Positions 34,427-43,146 of a stretch of DNA of 64,000 nucleotides are shown here, piece by piece. Position 1 is the stretch's first letter. Every line of letters starts with the position of its first letter. The stretch spans positions 248,001 through 312,000 of the forward strand of contig NZ_LYCS01000004.1 of NCBI RefSeq assembly GCF_001659985.1, in the 5' to 3' direction. The translations under genes and the position numbers were made by a program. Source of the DNA: Oceanobacillus sp. Castelsardo. GTDB lineage: Bacteria > Bacillota > Bacilli > Bacillales > Amphibacillaceae. Below the pieces are notes generated by a model. That model did not search any database. It was not told the DNA's origin and saw only the letters and a list, made by a program, of their open reading frames with translations.

Positions 34427-35974
34427 TTAATAAGTTTCTGAAACTACCTTCGCCTCTAAGAAATGTAGCAAGTAATCAGGTCCACCTGCTTTAGAATCTG
34501 TACCTGACATTTTAAATCCCCCAAATGGCTGATAACCAACAATTGCCGCTGTACATCCACGATTAAAATATAAATTACCAACGTGAAAGTCATAGCGAGC
34601 ACGTTCTAAATGTTCACGATTATTGGAAATTACCGCTCCAGTTAACCCATATTCCGTATTATTTGCTATATCTAGTAGATTGTCAAAGTCTTCCCCTTTA
34701 GCAAAAGCAACCACTGGACCGAAGATTTCTTCCTGCATCAATCTTGCCACTGGGGAAATATCTTTAAAAATCGTCGGTGTCACAAAATATCCGATTGAGC
34801 AATCCGTTTGCCCACCAAATACTAGCTTCCCTTCTTTCCTACCAAGTTCAATATAAGTCTTAATTTTCTCGAATTGTTTATCATTGACTACAGCTCCCAT
34901 ATAATAGTTTTTCTCTGTAGGATTACCAACAGTTAACTCTTCTGTTTTAGCTATTACTTTCTCAAGTACCTCATCATAGACATCTTTGTGCACAACCGCT
35001 CTTGAACAAGCGGAACACTTCTGTCCAGAAAAGCCAAATGCAGAGTGAACAATTGCTTCCGCAGCTACATTTAAATCCGCACTATTGTCCACGATAATAG
35101 TATCCTTTCCGCCCATTTCCGCAATAACTCGTTTTAAATGTTGTTGTCCCTCTTGTACTTTCGCTGCCCTTTCATAGATTCTAGTACCCGTCTTACGTGA
35201 ACCTGTAAAGTTAATAAATCTCGTTTCCTTATGATCTACTAAATAATCCCCTATTTCTTCCGGGTCTCCCGGAATGAAATTTAATACCCCTTTTGGAAGT
35301 CCCGCTTCTTCTAATACTTCTACCATCTTATAAGCGATTACAGGAGTATTTTCCGATGGTTTTAATAATACCGGATTCCCGGCAACAATTGGAGCGACTG
35401 TCGTTCCACAAACGATTGCAAACGCAAAATTCCACGGTGGAATAACAACCCCAGGACCCATAGGTTGATAAAAATAAGAATTATGCTCATTTTTTCTATT
35501 ATTTAAAGTCTTACCTTGTGATAGTTCCAATATTTGTCTCCCGTAGTACTCCAAAAAATCGATACCTTCTGCAGTATCACCATCTGCTTGGTCCCAAGGT
35601 TTCCCAGCTTCATAGACTAACCAGGCAGAGAATTCATGCTTTCGGCGACGTACAATGGCAGCTGCCCTAAAAAGAATATCCGCACGTGCATGAATGGACA
35701 TTTTCCTCCAACTCTTAAATGATTCTAAAGCAGCTGCATATGCTTGATCGACATGTTCTTTTGTGGCTTTAGCAACGCTACCTATAACCTGTTTCTTATT
35801 AGCTGGATTTACAGAAGCCAATTGATCTTCCGTATAAACTTTTTCTCCATTAATAATGAGTGGATACACTTTACCAAGTTCTCCTTCAACCTTTTTCAAA
35901 GCCAATTTAAATTCTTCACGATTAATCTCATCCTTAAAATCAGTAAATGGCTCATGTTTAAAAGGTAATACCAT
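34427..35974 (-). CDS. pruA: 1-pyrroline-5-carboxylate dehydrogenase
   Basis: This cytosolic aldehyde dehydrogenase converts glutamate semialdehyde to glutamate with NAD, the second step of proline (and arginine) breakdown. The 515-residue length and the motifs PWNFAFAI (about 172), [15 protein letters not shown], the catalytic AEMGGKD (Glu about 286) and [10 protein letters not shown] (Cys about 320) match RocA/PruA of Bacillus. It is the first gene after a perfect sigma-54 promoter, with AAGGGGAGG as ribosome site. It precedes putB and putP; thus the three genes form a complete proline-use unit. Confidence 0.95.
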   Translation of the reverse strand: MVLPFKHEPFTDFKDEINREEFKLALKKVEGELGKVYPLIINGEKVYTEDQLASVNPANKKQVIGSVAKATKEHVDQAYAAALESFKSWRKMSIHARADILFRAAAIVRRRKHEFSAWLVYEAGKPWDQADGDTAEGIDFLEYYGRQILELSQGKTLNNRKNEHNSYFYQPMGPGVVIPPWNFAFAIVCGTTVAPIVAGNPVLLKPSENTPVIAYKMVEVLEEAGLPKGVLNFIPGDPEEIGDYLVDHKETRFINFTGSRKTGTRIYERAAKVQEGQQHLKRVIAEMGGKDTIIVDNSADLNVAAEAIVHSAFGFSGQKCSACSRAVVHKDVYDEVLEKVIAKTEELTVGNPTEKNYYMGAVVNDKQFEKIKTYIELGRKEGKLVFGGQTDCSIGYFVTPTIFKDISPVARLMQEEIFGPVVAFAKGEDFDNLLDIANNTEYGLTGAVISNNREHLERARYDFHVGNLYFNRGCTAAIVGYQPFGGFKMSGTDSKAGGPDYLLHFLEAKVVSETY

Positions 35975-36022
35975 ATGGAAACCTCCCCTTATACTCTTGT
36001 TTTTATTCTTCCACTTATTACA

Positions 36023-36038
36023 TGCAAAAATTGTGCCA
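36023..36038 (-). promoter_or_regulatory. Sigma-54 (SigL) promoter of pruA-putB-putP
   Basis: On the minus strand TGGCAC-AATTT-TTGCA matches the -24/-12 consensus (TGGCAC-N5-TTGCA) without a mismatch, about 50 bases before the pruA ATG. A sigma-54 activator gene is divergent from it. Confidence 0.85.
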
Positions 36039-36122
36039 ATTATTTGATGTTAGAAAAAAATAGTGTAATCCCCTCTTTATTCAAGATCCATCTTAATCTA
36101 CTGTCTAAATATGGGTAAGGAT

Positions 36123-36171
36123 TGTAAAATTTTTTTACACATATGTAAACTCACTGTGCAATATATTTACA
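36123..36171. promoter_or_regulatory. Candidate upstream activator sites
   Basis: TGTAAA-ATTTT-TTTACA (36123-36139) is a perfect inverted repeat; a second pair of the same half sites lies at 36144-36149 and 36166-36171. They are 85-150 bases upstream of the sigma-54 promoter, the usual distance for an enhancer-binding activator, and they also abut the activator gene itself. Confidence 0.5.
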
Positions 36172-36202
36172 ATAATAGGAGTATTTTAAAAAGAGGGATC
36201 AC

Positions 36203-37576
36203 ATGAATCATAATCATTTTTATTTAGAGGCTATTTTATCAGCTGAAGATGATGCGATTACCGTTATTAACCAACATAAAGAAGTTCTCCTTTGGAATGA
36301 TGCCGCTGTTCAAACATACAACATACAGAAGTCAGAAATCCTAAACAAAAAGATAACAAACTTTTTTCAGAATGAAGATTTAATGGTTTTAAAAGTACTT
36401 AAATCTAAAATACCTGTTAAAAATACTTACCATCGTCCACGTCCTGATAAACATGTTGTCATTAATGCTTCACCTGTATTTAATGAAAGAGACGAGTTAA
36501 TAGGAGCTGTCTCATTGGAAAGAGATATCACTTCAATTGTGAAATTAAATGATCACCTTCACACGAAATCTGAGGAATTAAATAAACTAAAACAAAAGAT
36601 GCTTTATTTAGATGAGACATCACCTTTTTCTAAACTAATCGGAAAAAGTGTAGCCTTACGTAAAACGATTCAAATAGCAAAAAAAGCGGCAAAAACAGAT
36701 GCAACTACATTAATTCTTGGTGAAAGTGGAACCGGAAAGGAAATTTGCGCACGGGCAATCCATGAGGCCAGTAACAGAAAGAATGCTCCATTTATACCTG
36801 TCAATTGCGGGGCCATTCCTAGTGCGCTTTTTGAAAGTGAGCTATTTGGATACGTAGGTGGTGCTTTTACCGGTGCAGACAAGAAAGGAAAAGCAGGAAA
36901 AATTGAAATGGCAGAAGGTGGTACATTATTTTTAGATGAAATAGGAGAACTACCGCTTGATTTGCAAGTAAAACTGCTCCGAGTACTGCAAGAAAACGAA
37001 CTATACCGAATTGGTGAAACAAAAGGAAGAAACATAAATGTAAGATTTATTGCAGCAACCAATCAAAACCTAGAAGATTTAATGAACCATCAACAATTCC
37101 GCTCTGATTTATATTATCGATTAAATGTAATCCAAATAATTATGCCTCCATTAAGGGAAAGAACTGGCGATGTAATGGAATTATGTCAGCAGTTTCTACA
37201 GCAATTTGCTTCAGAATATCAATCTACTATCCCAATCCTAGCTGAAGATGCAATACAAGTTATGAACGAATATCATTGGCCAGGAAATGTTCGTGAACTT
37301 CGAAATATTGTTCAGCGAATGATTATTTTATCTGATCAATCTATCATACACCAAACGGATATGGAGCATCTATTTCAACACGGACATTCAACATCGTCTA
37401 AATCTGATGTCAAAACGAGTGGCAATTTACTGAAAGAAAAAGAATCCATGGAAAAACAACTAATTGAACAAATACTAAATCAAATGAATGGAAATAAATC
37501 AGCCACAGCAAAAAAACTTGGTATATCACGCGTCACACTTTATAATAAATTAAAGAAATACGGCATTGGAATATAA
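36203..37576 (+). CDS. Sigma-54-dependent activator with PAS sensor domain (proline-use regulator, RocR-like)
   Basis: This enhancer-binding protein should open the sigma-54 promoter of the divergent pruA-putB-putP unit. Its 457 residues comprise a PAS domain (about 8-120, with SLERDITSIVKLN closing it), the AAA+ domain with Walker A GESGTGKE (about 172-179), the sigma-54 contact loop GAFTGA (about 227-232), Walker B GGTLFLDEIGEL, and a C-terminal Fis-type helix-turn-helix (MNGNKSATAKKLGISRVTLY, about 430-449). The domain order is that of RocR and other Bacillus SigL activators. The ligand is presumably proline or pyrroline-5-carboxylate (inference). In B. subtilis, put genes use a different, PucR-type activator. 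Confidence 0.9.
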   Translation: MNHNHFYLEAILSAEDDAITVINQHKEVLLWNDAAVQTYNIQKSEILNKKITNFFQNEDLMVLKVLKSKIPVKNTYHRPRPDKHVVINASPVFNERDELIGAVSLERDITSIVKLNDHLHTKSEELNKLKQKMLYLDETSPFSKLIGKSVALRKTIQIAKKAAKTDATTLILGESGTGKEICARAIHEASNRKNAPFIPVNCGAIPSALFESELFGYVGGAFTGADKKGKAGKIEMAEGGTLFLDEIGELPLDLQVKLLRVLQENELYRIGETKGRNINVRFIAATNQNLEDLMNHQQFRSDLYYRLNVIQIIMPPLRERTGDVMELCQQFLQQFASEYQSTIPILAEDAIQVMNEYHWPGNVRELRNIVQRMIILSDQSIIHQTDMEHLFQHGHSTSSKSDVKTSGNLLKEKESMEKQLIEQILNQMNGNKSATAKKLGISRVTLYNKLKKYGIGI

Positions 37577-37601
37577 ACAAAATGCCAAATTCAAATAAGT
37601 T

Positions 37602-37633
37602 AAAGCTCAGAGAAGTATATCCCTCTGAGCTTT
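37602..37633. terminator. Bidirectional terminator between the activator gene and the dehydrogenase gene
   Basis: AAAGCTCAGAG pairs perfectly with CTCTGAGCTTT around a ten-base loop in the 60-base gap between two convergent genes. Confidence 0.8.
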
Positions 37634-37636
37634 GAA

Positions 37637-38710
37637 TTAATCCCTTTTATTCATAAGTAGTTGGACAAATTGATTCCCAAGTCCTTCTGTTGAAGCAGAT
37701 CCTCCCAAATCTGGTGTTAGATATGTATTTTCTTTTAAGACTTGTTTAATTGTGTTAAGAACTGCCTCAGCCCAGTCCTCTAGTCCAAAGAAATCTAACA
37801 TTTGACTAACAGACCAAATAGCAGCAATTGGATTAGCAATTCCTTTCCCAGCAATATCGGGTGCTGAACCATGCACCGGTTCAAACATAGAAGGATATTT
37901 TCTTTCTGGGTTAATATTCGCCCCTGTTGCAAGACCCATTCCACCTGTAATAGCAGCCCCGATATCGGTTACAATATCACCAAATAAATTGGAAGTTACC
38001 ACTACTTCAAATCTTTCTGGTTGAGAAACAAAGAATAAACTAGCCGCATCTACTAAATAAGAATAGGTTTTTACATCTGGATATTCTTTTCCAACTTCCT
38101 CAAAAACCTGATCCCAGAATACCATGGAATAATTTAATGCATTTGCTTTACTTATACTTGTTAATGTACGATTTGATTTACGAGCTTCTTCATACGCATA
38201 ACGGATAATACGCTCTGTACCTTTTCTTGAGAAGACCCCTGTTTGTAATACAACTTCTTCTGGTTTATTTTTAAAAAGCCAGTCACCTGCACCGGAATAT
38301 TCCCCTTCACTATTTTCTCTAATAACGAGCATATCAATGTCTTTTTCTGTTTTTTCTTTTAGTGGGGTTAAATCCGGATGCAAAAGTTCTACCGGTCGTA
38401 AATTAACATATTGATCAAAGCCTTTTCTTATTTTAATTAGTAAATCCCTCAAAGAAATATGATCGGGAACTCCTGGATAGCCTACTGCCCCCAGATAAAT
38501 AGAATCATAATCTTTTAATTTATCTAAAGCATCGTCATCCATCATTTTTCCGTTTTTTAAATAATACTCACATCCCCATGGGAATTCCTTAAAAGTAAAG
38601 GAAATATTTTTATCAACCTCTTCAATCGCTTTTAATACTTTAACTCCTTCCGCTACTACTTCTGGTCCAATTCCGTCTCCTGGTATAAGTGCTATATTGA
38701 AATGCTTCAT
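37637..38710 (-). CDS. Tartrate/D-malate dehydrogenase-type enzyme (isopropylmalate dehydrogenase superfamily)
   Basis: This cytosolic NAD- and metal-dependent beta-decarboxylating hydroxyacid dehydrogenase has 357 residues. Family marks are ALIPGDGIGPEVVAEGVKVL (about 7-26), NLRPVELLHPDLTPL, the catalytic VIRENSEGEYSG (about 128-139), SNLFGDIVTDIGAAITGGMG (about 229-248) and EPVHGSAPDIAGKGIANP. The GVPDHISLRDLLIKIRKGFDQY loop is that of tartrate/D-malate dehydrogenase (YcsA-like) and not of LeuB. It is the last gene of the seven-gene minus operon, one base after the alr stop. In the proposed ectoine pathway its substrate is unknown; a hydroxy-acid side product is possible. Confidence 0.88.
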   Translation of the reverse strand: MKHFNIALIPGDGIGPEVVAEGVKVLKAIEEVDKNISFTFKEFPWGCEYYLKNGKMMDDDALDKLKDYDSIYLGAVGYPGVPDHISLRDLLIKIRKGFDQYVNLRPVELLHPDLTPLKEKTEKDIDMLVIRENSEGEYSGAGDWLFKNKPEEVVLQTGVFSRKGTERIIRYAYEEARKSNRTLTSISKANALNYSMVFWDQVFEEVGKEYPDVKTYSYLVDAASLFFVSQPERFEVVVTSNLFGDIVTDIGAAITGGMGLATGANINPERKYPSMFEPVHGSAPDIAGKGIANPIAAIWSVSQMLDFFGLEDWAEAVLNTIKQVLKENTYLTPDLGGSASTEGLGNQFVQLLMNKRD

Positions 38711-38711
38711 C

Positions 38712-39863
38712 TTATTTCTCCTTTTCCCTATATATATATATCCTATTTATTCGCTGCATGATACTAGCCAATATTTCATCCACGTTACTTTGAATCCATT
38801 TTGCTATATCTCTAGCTGAAATAGTGTTATCTCCTTGTGTTCCAATCAAGATGACTTCATCACCCTCTTGAACATTCGGTATATTTGTCACATTAATAAA
38901 TGTTTGATCAAGAGAGATGGTTCCAACAACTTTTGCATATTTACCCCTTACAAGCACATATCCCTTGTTTGATAACCCTCGTTTATAACCATCGCCATGG
39001 CCAATTGGGATAATCGCTATTTTCTCATCTTGCTTTGTTTCATACGTACCGCCATAACCTATTTTGGTACTCGCAGGTAATTGATGCAATTGTACAATTT
39101 TTGTTTTCAAAGTCATTACTGGTTTTAAATCAATTAATTTTTTTTGCCGTTCATCAGGTTGATAACCAAAAAGCGCTATACCCGGGCGCACCATATTCTT
39201 ATGCATATCGGAACGCTCAATCGCTACCGTTGAAGCGCCTACATGTTGGAGGGGAAAAAAATACCCATTTTGTTTTAATTTATTAACTGTATCTAGGAAT
39301 AATCGATACTGTTTTTCTGTAGTAACCCAATCCCCTTCATCCGCACAGGAAAAATGAGTATAGATTCCTTCCCAATTCAAAAATGGTAAGGAATAACAAT
39401 TTTCACACAACTTCATGATATAATCAGGAACCATTCCAAATCGGTGTAAGCCTGTGTCTAATTTTAAATGAACCTTCACTGTCTTGTTTTGTTTAGCCCC
39501 TTCTTGACTAAGGGCTTTAGCTATATGTTCTGAACTAATAGATGAAATCAAGCGATAATGAACAATCGCTTTGACATGGCTAGGTAATATAGCACTTAAT
39601 ATTTGTATAGGATGATTTACACCATTTTTCCGTAAAGTAACAGCCTCATTCACCGAAGTGACACCTAACCTATCTGCACCAGCTTTTATTGCTTCCTTTG
39701 CAATTGGAACAATCCCATGGCCATACGCATTCGTTTTGATGACAGCCAAAAATAAACTTTTAACTATTTTTTTCTTTAACTGTTTTACGTTGAAATGAAA
39801 TGCTGCTAGATCAATTTCTGCCACCGTTACATCTTCTATTTGCGGATTGAAATGTGGTAGCAT
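38712..39863 (-). CDS. alr: Alanine racemase family protein
   Basis: This PLP enzyme of fold type III (383 residues) interconverts L- and D-alanine or related amino acids. The PLP lysine lies in VIKTNAYGHG (Lys43) and the second catalytic base is Tyr270 in TKIGYGGTYE. GIYTHFSCADE and VGTISLDQ are also recognisable. The lysine motif (IKTNAYGHG, usually VKANAYGHG) and GTISLDQ (usually GRISMD) are divergent, so it may be a second, catabolic racemase rather than the wall-synthesis enzyme. It lies between the dat and tartrate dehydrogenase genes in the catabolic operon and could supply D-alanine to the D-amino acid transaminase. Confidence 0.88.
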   Translation of the reverse strand: MLPHFNPQIEDVTVAEIDLAAFHFNVKQLKKKIVKSLFLAVIKTNAYGHGIVPIAKEAIKAGADRLGVTSVNEAVTLRKNGVNHPIQILSAILPSHVKAIVHYRLISSISSEHIAKALSQEGAKQNKTVKVHLKLDTGLHRFGMVPDYIMKLCENCYSLPFLNWEGIYTHFSCADEGDWVTTEKQYRLFLDTVNKLKQNGYFFPLQHVGASTVAIERSDMHKNMVRPGIALFGYQPDERQKKLIDLKPVMTLKTKIVQLHQLPASTKIGYGGTYETKQDEKIAIIPIGHGDGYKRGLSNKGYVLVRGKYAKVVGTISLDQTFINVTNIPNVQEGDEVILIGTQGDNTISARDIAKWIQSNVDEILASIMQRINRIYIYREKEK

Positions 39864-39897
39864 AATGATCCCTCCAAGCTAGCTAATCATTAATTTC

Positions 39898-40743
39898 TTA
39901 GTCAATTCGTTCCTGAATCGAATCCCTGTACGCATAAACGATTTTCTTCGCAATATTTCCTGGAGCACCTGTTCCAATTAGATGTTGGTCTACCTTAACT
40001 ATTGGTACAACATCTAATTTTGTTGCAGTGATAAATACTTCATCCGCATTTAATAAATCGTTTATTGTGTAAGTTTCTTCACTTACCTTTATTCTAAATT
40101 CTTTACAAATTTCGAGCACTTTTCTTCTCGTAATACCATTTAAAACCAAATGATTTGCTGGATGGGTAATCACTTCTCCATTCCTCACAATAAAAACGTT
40201 AGATGCGCTTGCTTCTGTAATTACATTTCCACGATGAAGAATTGCTTCAACTGCATGTTGCTCCACAGCTTTTTGCTTTGCTAGGACATTTGGAAGTAAA
40301 TTCAATGTTTTAATGTCACATCGTAACCATCGAATATCTTCCGTTAGTATAGCTGTTCCTCCATTATCCTCTTCTCGTTTCATGGTTTGTTCTAATTTTG
40401 TATAAGCAACTAGAGTTGGTGACGTATTATTGGATGGAAAATGATGCCACCTTTCTGCTACTCCTCTAGATACTTGTAAATAAACTACCCCTTCTTTAAG
40501 CTGATTCACGTCTACAAGCCTCTTAAGTTGTTCAATTAATTCTGACCTTTTAGATGGAAGAGATAATTTTATTTCTTTTGCGCTTCTTTCTAACCGATCA
40601 ATATGTTCCTCCAACATAAAGAAATGTCCATCATAGACTCCAATTACTTCATACACACCATCACCAAATTGATAACCTCTATCCTCTATATCTACTAATT
40701 TCTCACGCTCTATAATAGAATCATTGAATAAAATTTTATTCAT
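39898..40743 (-). CDS. dat: D-amino acid aminotransferase
   Basis: This PLP fold type IV enzyme transfers the amino group between D-amino acids and 2-oxoacids. The 281-residue protein has IEDRGYQFGDGVYEVI (about 19-34), the PLP lysine in CDIKTLNLLPNVLAKQ (Lys145, the same number as in the classical Bacillus enzyme), ITEASASNVF and LNGITRR. It is 45 bases after the EutB-like gene and 34 before alr. With alanine racemase it would form a D-alanine-coupled amination or deamination pair. In this operon it may act on an amino intermediate of the catabolic pathway (inference). Confidence 0.93.
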   Translation of the reverse strand: MNKILFNDSIIEREKLVDIEDRGYQFGDGVYEVIGVYDGHFFMLEEHIDRLERSAKEIKLSLPSKRSELIEQLKRLVDVNQLKEGVVYLQVSRGVAERWHHFPSNNTSPTLVAYTKLEQTMKREEDNGGTAILTEDIRWLRCDIKTLNLLPNVLAKQKAVEQHAVEAILHRGNVITEASASNVFIVRNGEVITHPANHLVLNGITRRKVLEICKEFRIKVSEETYTINDLLNADEVFITATKLDVVPIVKVDQHLIGTGAPGNIAKKIVYAYRDSIQERID

Positions 40744-40788
40744 AAGGTGATGCCCCCATATATCAAATAATTTATAAATACGCTTTCA

Positions 40789-41757
40789 TTATAATACCTT
40801 TAATAAATTAAGTACAACTGAAATATCAACACTTGAGCCGGTGACAACGATAACCATATTCGTACCAAGGTTTACCCTTTTGTTCAAAATGGCTCCAATC
40901 CCAGATGCTGCAGCCCCCTCAATAATCATTCGATGTTCTTTCAACATAAACATCATTCCGTCTTTAAATTCCTCTTCTTGTAATAGCTGTATGTCATCAA
41001 CGTACTTCCGAACCATTTGGAATGTATATTTATTCTGTAAACCAATCCCACCTAATAAACTATCAGCTAATGTGTCTTTTTCCTCCACAGAAATCGGTTT
41101 ACCTGCCTTGATACTTTCAAACATTGCTGCTCCATTAGCGGTGGAAAGCCCGATTAATCGGATTTCCGGTTTCGTCTTTTTTAATGCGACACCTAAACCA
41201 GAATGTAAACCACCCCCTGAAAGACCTGCTAATACCGTATCCACTTCAGGTAGTTCTTCTAAAGTTTCCAAACCAATGGTTCCTTGGCCAGCTATAACTT
41301 TCGCATCATCAAATGGATGTATGACAGTTAAACCTTGTTCTTTTTCTAGTTGATAACTGTAACGTTCCGCATCATCTTGCGAATCTCCTACTATCTTAAT
41401 TTCAGCACTTAAGTTCTTTAAATTTTCGACTTTCGCATGAGGAACTCGATTGGAAATACATATAACCGCACGTATCCCTAACTTTTTTGCTATATATGCT
41501 ACACTAAAACCAAAATTACCCGTTGAAAACGTTGTAATACCCCGAAGTTTTTCAATTTCTGTTAAACTTAAAATCTTATTTGCCGCACCCCTTATTTTAA
41601 AAGAATTTGTTGTATTTAAATTTTCCAGTTTTAAATATACATTTTTACCTGTGAAGCCTGATAAAGATTCAGAATATATAAGGGGTGTGCGCTTAGAAAA
41701 GGGAGTGATTCTCCTTTTTGCGTCCCAAACATTTTGTAAAGTAATTGGATTTTCTAT
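40789..41757 (-). CDS. eutB: EutB-like PLP-dependent hydroxy-amino-acid dehydratase, with ATA at the start position
   Basis: This frame of 322 codons matches the threonine dehydratase superfamily: PLP lysine in NSFKIRGAA (Lys54), STGNFGFSVAY, the phosphate loop GLSGGGLHSG (about 178-187) and VVTGSSVDIS at the end. IAGQGTIGLE, SQDDAE and DTLADSLLGGIG resemble EutB of (hydroxy)ectoine utilisation more than biosynthetic or catabolic threonine deaminase. The frame is intact, but the first ATG/GTG/TTG is a TTG at 41271, after the active site. Family alignment and an AGGTGAGGTG ribosome site point to ATA at 41757-41755. It is thus either ATA-initiated or start-codon-mutated. It follows the M20 stop by ten bases. 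Confidence 0.7.
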   Translation of the reverse strand: MENPITLQNVWDAKRRITPFSKRTPLIYSESLSGFTGKNVYLKLENLNTTNSFKIRGAANKILSLTEIEKLRGITTFSTGNFGFSVAYIAKKLGIRAVICISNRVPHAKVENLKNLSAEIKIVGDSQDDAERYSYQLEKEQGLTVIHPFDDAKVIAGQGTIGLETLEELPEVDTVLAGLSGGGLHSGLGVALKKTKPEIRLIGLSTANGAAMFESIKAGKPISVEEKDTLADSLLGGIGLQNKYTFQMVRKYVDDIQLLQEEEFKDGMMFMLKEHRMIIEGAAASGIGAILNKRVNLGTNMVIVVTGSSVDISVVLNLLKVL

Positions 41758-41767
41758 TTCACCTCAC

Positions 41768-42955
41768 CTACTTCTTATCAAGAAAACTTCTGGTAATTTC
41801 AACAAATATTGCTGCGCCTACTGAAAGCACCCTTTCATCAATGTCAAAATAGGATGTGTGCAAATTTCTTTCCTTCCCATCCGCCAAACTACAACCTAAA
41901 AAGAACATCGCAGCGGGAACATTCTGTGCCACATGAGCAAAATCTTCCCCTGCTAACCCAAAAGGTTTATCTATTAATTTAAAATCCGGGTAAATTTCAC
42001 TAAATGCGTTTCGGATATATCGATTCATTTGTGGATCATTATATAATGCGGGATCTTCCTCTATAAATTGCAATTGGAATTCTCCACCAAAATTTTTCAC
42101 CAATTGAAAAGATTGATAGATTTCTTCTAATAAAGAATTCCTTATTTCAGGGGAGTAGCTTCGAATGGTTCCTTCTAATTCTACGATAGATGGAATGACA
42201 TTGCTTCGTTCACCACCTTGAATTTTCCCAACACTTATAACGGCAGGTTCAAGTGGTGTCACCCTTCTTCCGGGAATAGCATACAACGATTGTAAAACAT
42301 GAGACAGCATCCAAAATGGGTCGGTGCCTAAATGAGGATAGGCACCGTGACCACCGGATGCTTTGATTTGTGCTTTAAATACATCTACATTCGCCATACT
42401 ATAGCCATCATTTATTTGTACTTCTCCAAAATTATTTTCCGGACTCATATGCAAAGCAACAGCTGCTTCAACATCATTTAGCGCACCAGATTGAATCATA
42501 TATGGTGCACCACTTAAACCAGTATCATCTACATGTTCTTCGGCAGGCTGAAATAAAAATTTCACTGTACCATGTAGTTGCCTTTCTTGAAAAAGTTCAG
42601 AGAGTATATGGGCAGAACCTAGTAAAATTGCCGTATGGGCATCATGTCCGCAAGCATGCATAATTCCCTTATGTTTCGATTGATAGGAAACGTCATTCTT
42701 TTCCAAAATGGGTAGTGCATCCATATCTGCACGAATTGCAATGGTAGGCCCAGATCCAGAAGTAAGTGTACCAACAATTGCAGTAGGGTATCCAACTGCC
42801 TGTTGAATTTTCATACCGGGGATTTTTTGTAGTTTTTCCACCACAAATTTGGACGTTTCTATTTCATGAAAACTTAATTCAGGAAAAGAGTGGAGATGTC
42901 TTCTCCAGCCAATCATTTTATCTTCCATCCTTTCCACTCGTTTCAACATTTCCAA
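41768..42955 (-). CDS. M20 family amidohydrolase, possible N-acetyl-diaminobutyrate deacetylase
   Basis: The 395-residue cytosolic metallo-hydrolase has RRHLHSFPELSFHE (about 18-31), ADMDALP (about 76-82), the metal motif HACGHDAH (Cys102, His104), QPAEE (Glu139-140) and the GGHGAYPHLGTDP lid segment. In the gene cluster it holds the place that the deacetylase DoeB/EutE has in known ectoine pathways, but it is from a different protein family (M20 and not the aspartoacylase-type). That role is inference. The start is TTG 42955 or ATG 42949, both behind GGGGGGAG. It is only 10 bases ahead of the EutB-like frame. Confidence 0.85.
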   Translation of the reverse strand: MEMLKRVERMEDKMIGWRRHLHSFPELSFHEIETSKFVVEKLQKIPGMKIQQAVGYPTAIVGTLTSGSGPTIAIRADMDALPILEKNDVSYQSKHKGIMHACGHDAHTAILLGSAHILSELFQERQLHGTVKFLFQPAEEHVDDTGLSGAPYMIQSGALNDVEAAVALHMSPENNFGEVQINDGYSMANVDVFKAQIKASGGHGAYPHLGTDPFWMLSHVLQSLYAIPGRRVTPLEPAVISVGKIQGGERSNVIPSIVELEGTIRSYSPEIRNSLLEEIYQSFQLVKNFGGEFQLQFIEEDPALYNDPQMNRYIRNAFSEIYPDFKLIDKPFGLAGEDFAHVAQNVPAAMFFLGCSLADGKERNLHTSYFDIDERVLSVGAAIFVEITRSFLDKK

Positions 42956-43146
42956 TACACTCCCCCCTTTCAGGTAACCTACATTTTTAAACTATGCAGC
43001 ATATGCTTGATTAAATGCATAAACATTTACTTCTGACAAATCAGTTAGATGACAAGTCTTGTGAACAATATTTTCAAATGTCACAGCCCTACTCATATCA
43101 ATTCATCCATTTACTTGCCTCTTTATCACAAATGCCCCATTTTCAC

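Noticed and set aside
40769-40790. Possible catabolite-responsive element (TGAAAGCGTATTTA on the minus strand)
   Set aside because: Two mismatches at key positions of the cre consensus; too weak to list.
40789-41271. 160-codon gene starting at TTG 41271
   Set aside because: It would lack the PLP lysine and half of the fold; the frame continues upstream with full family similarity to ATA 41757.
41450-41824. 124-codon plus-strand frame
   Set aside because: It is the antisense of the intact EutB-like frame; no ribosome site or family motif.
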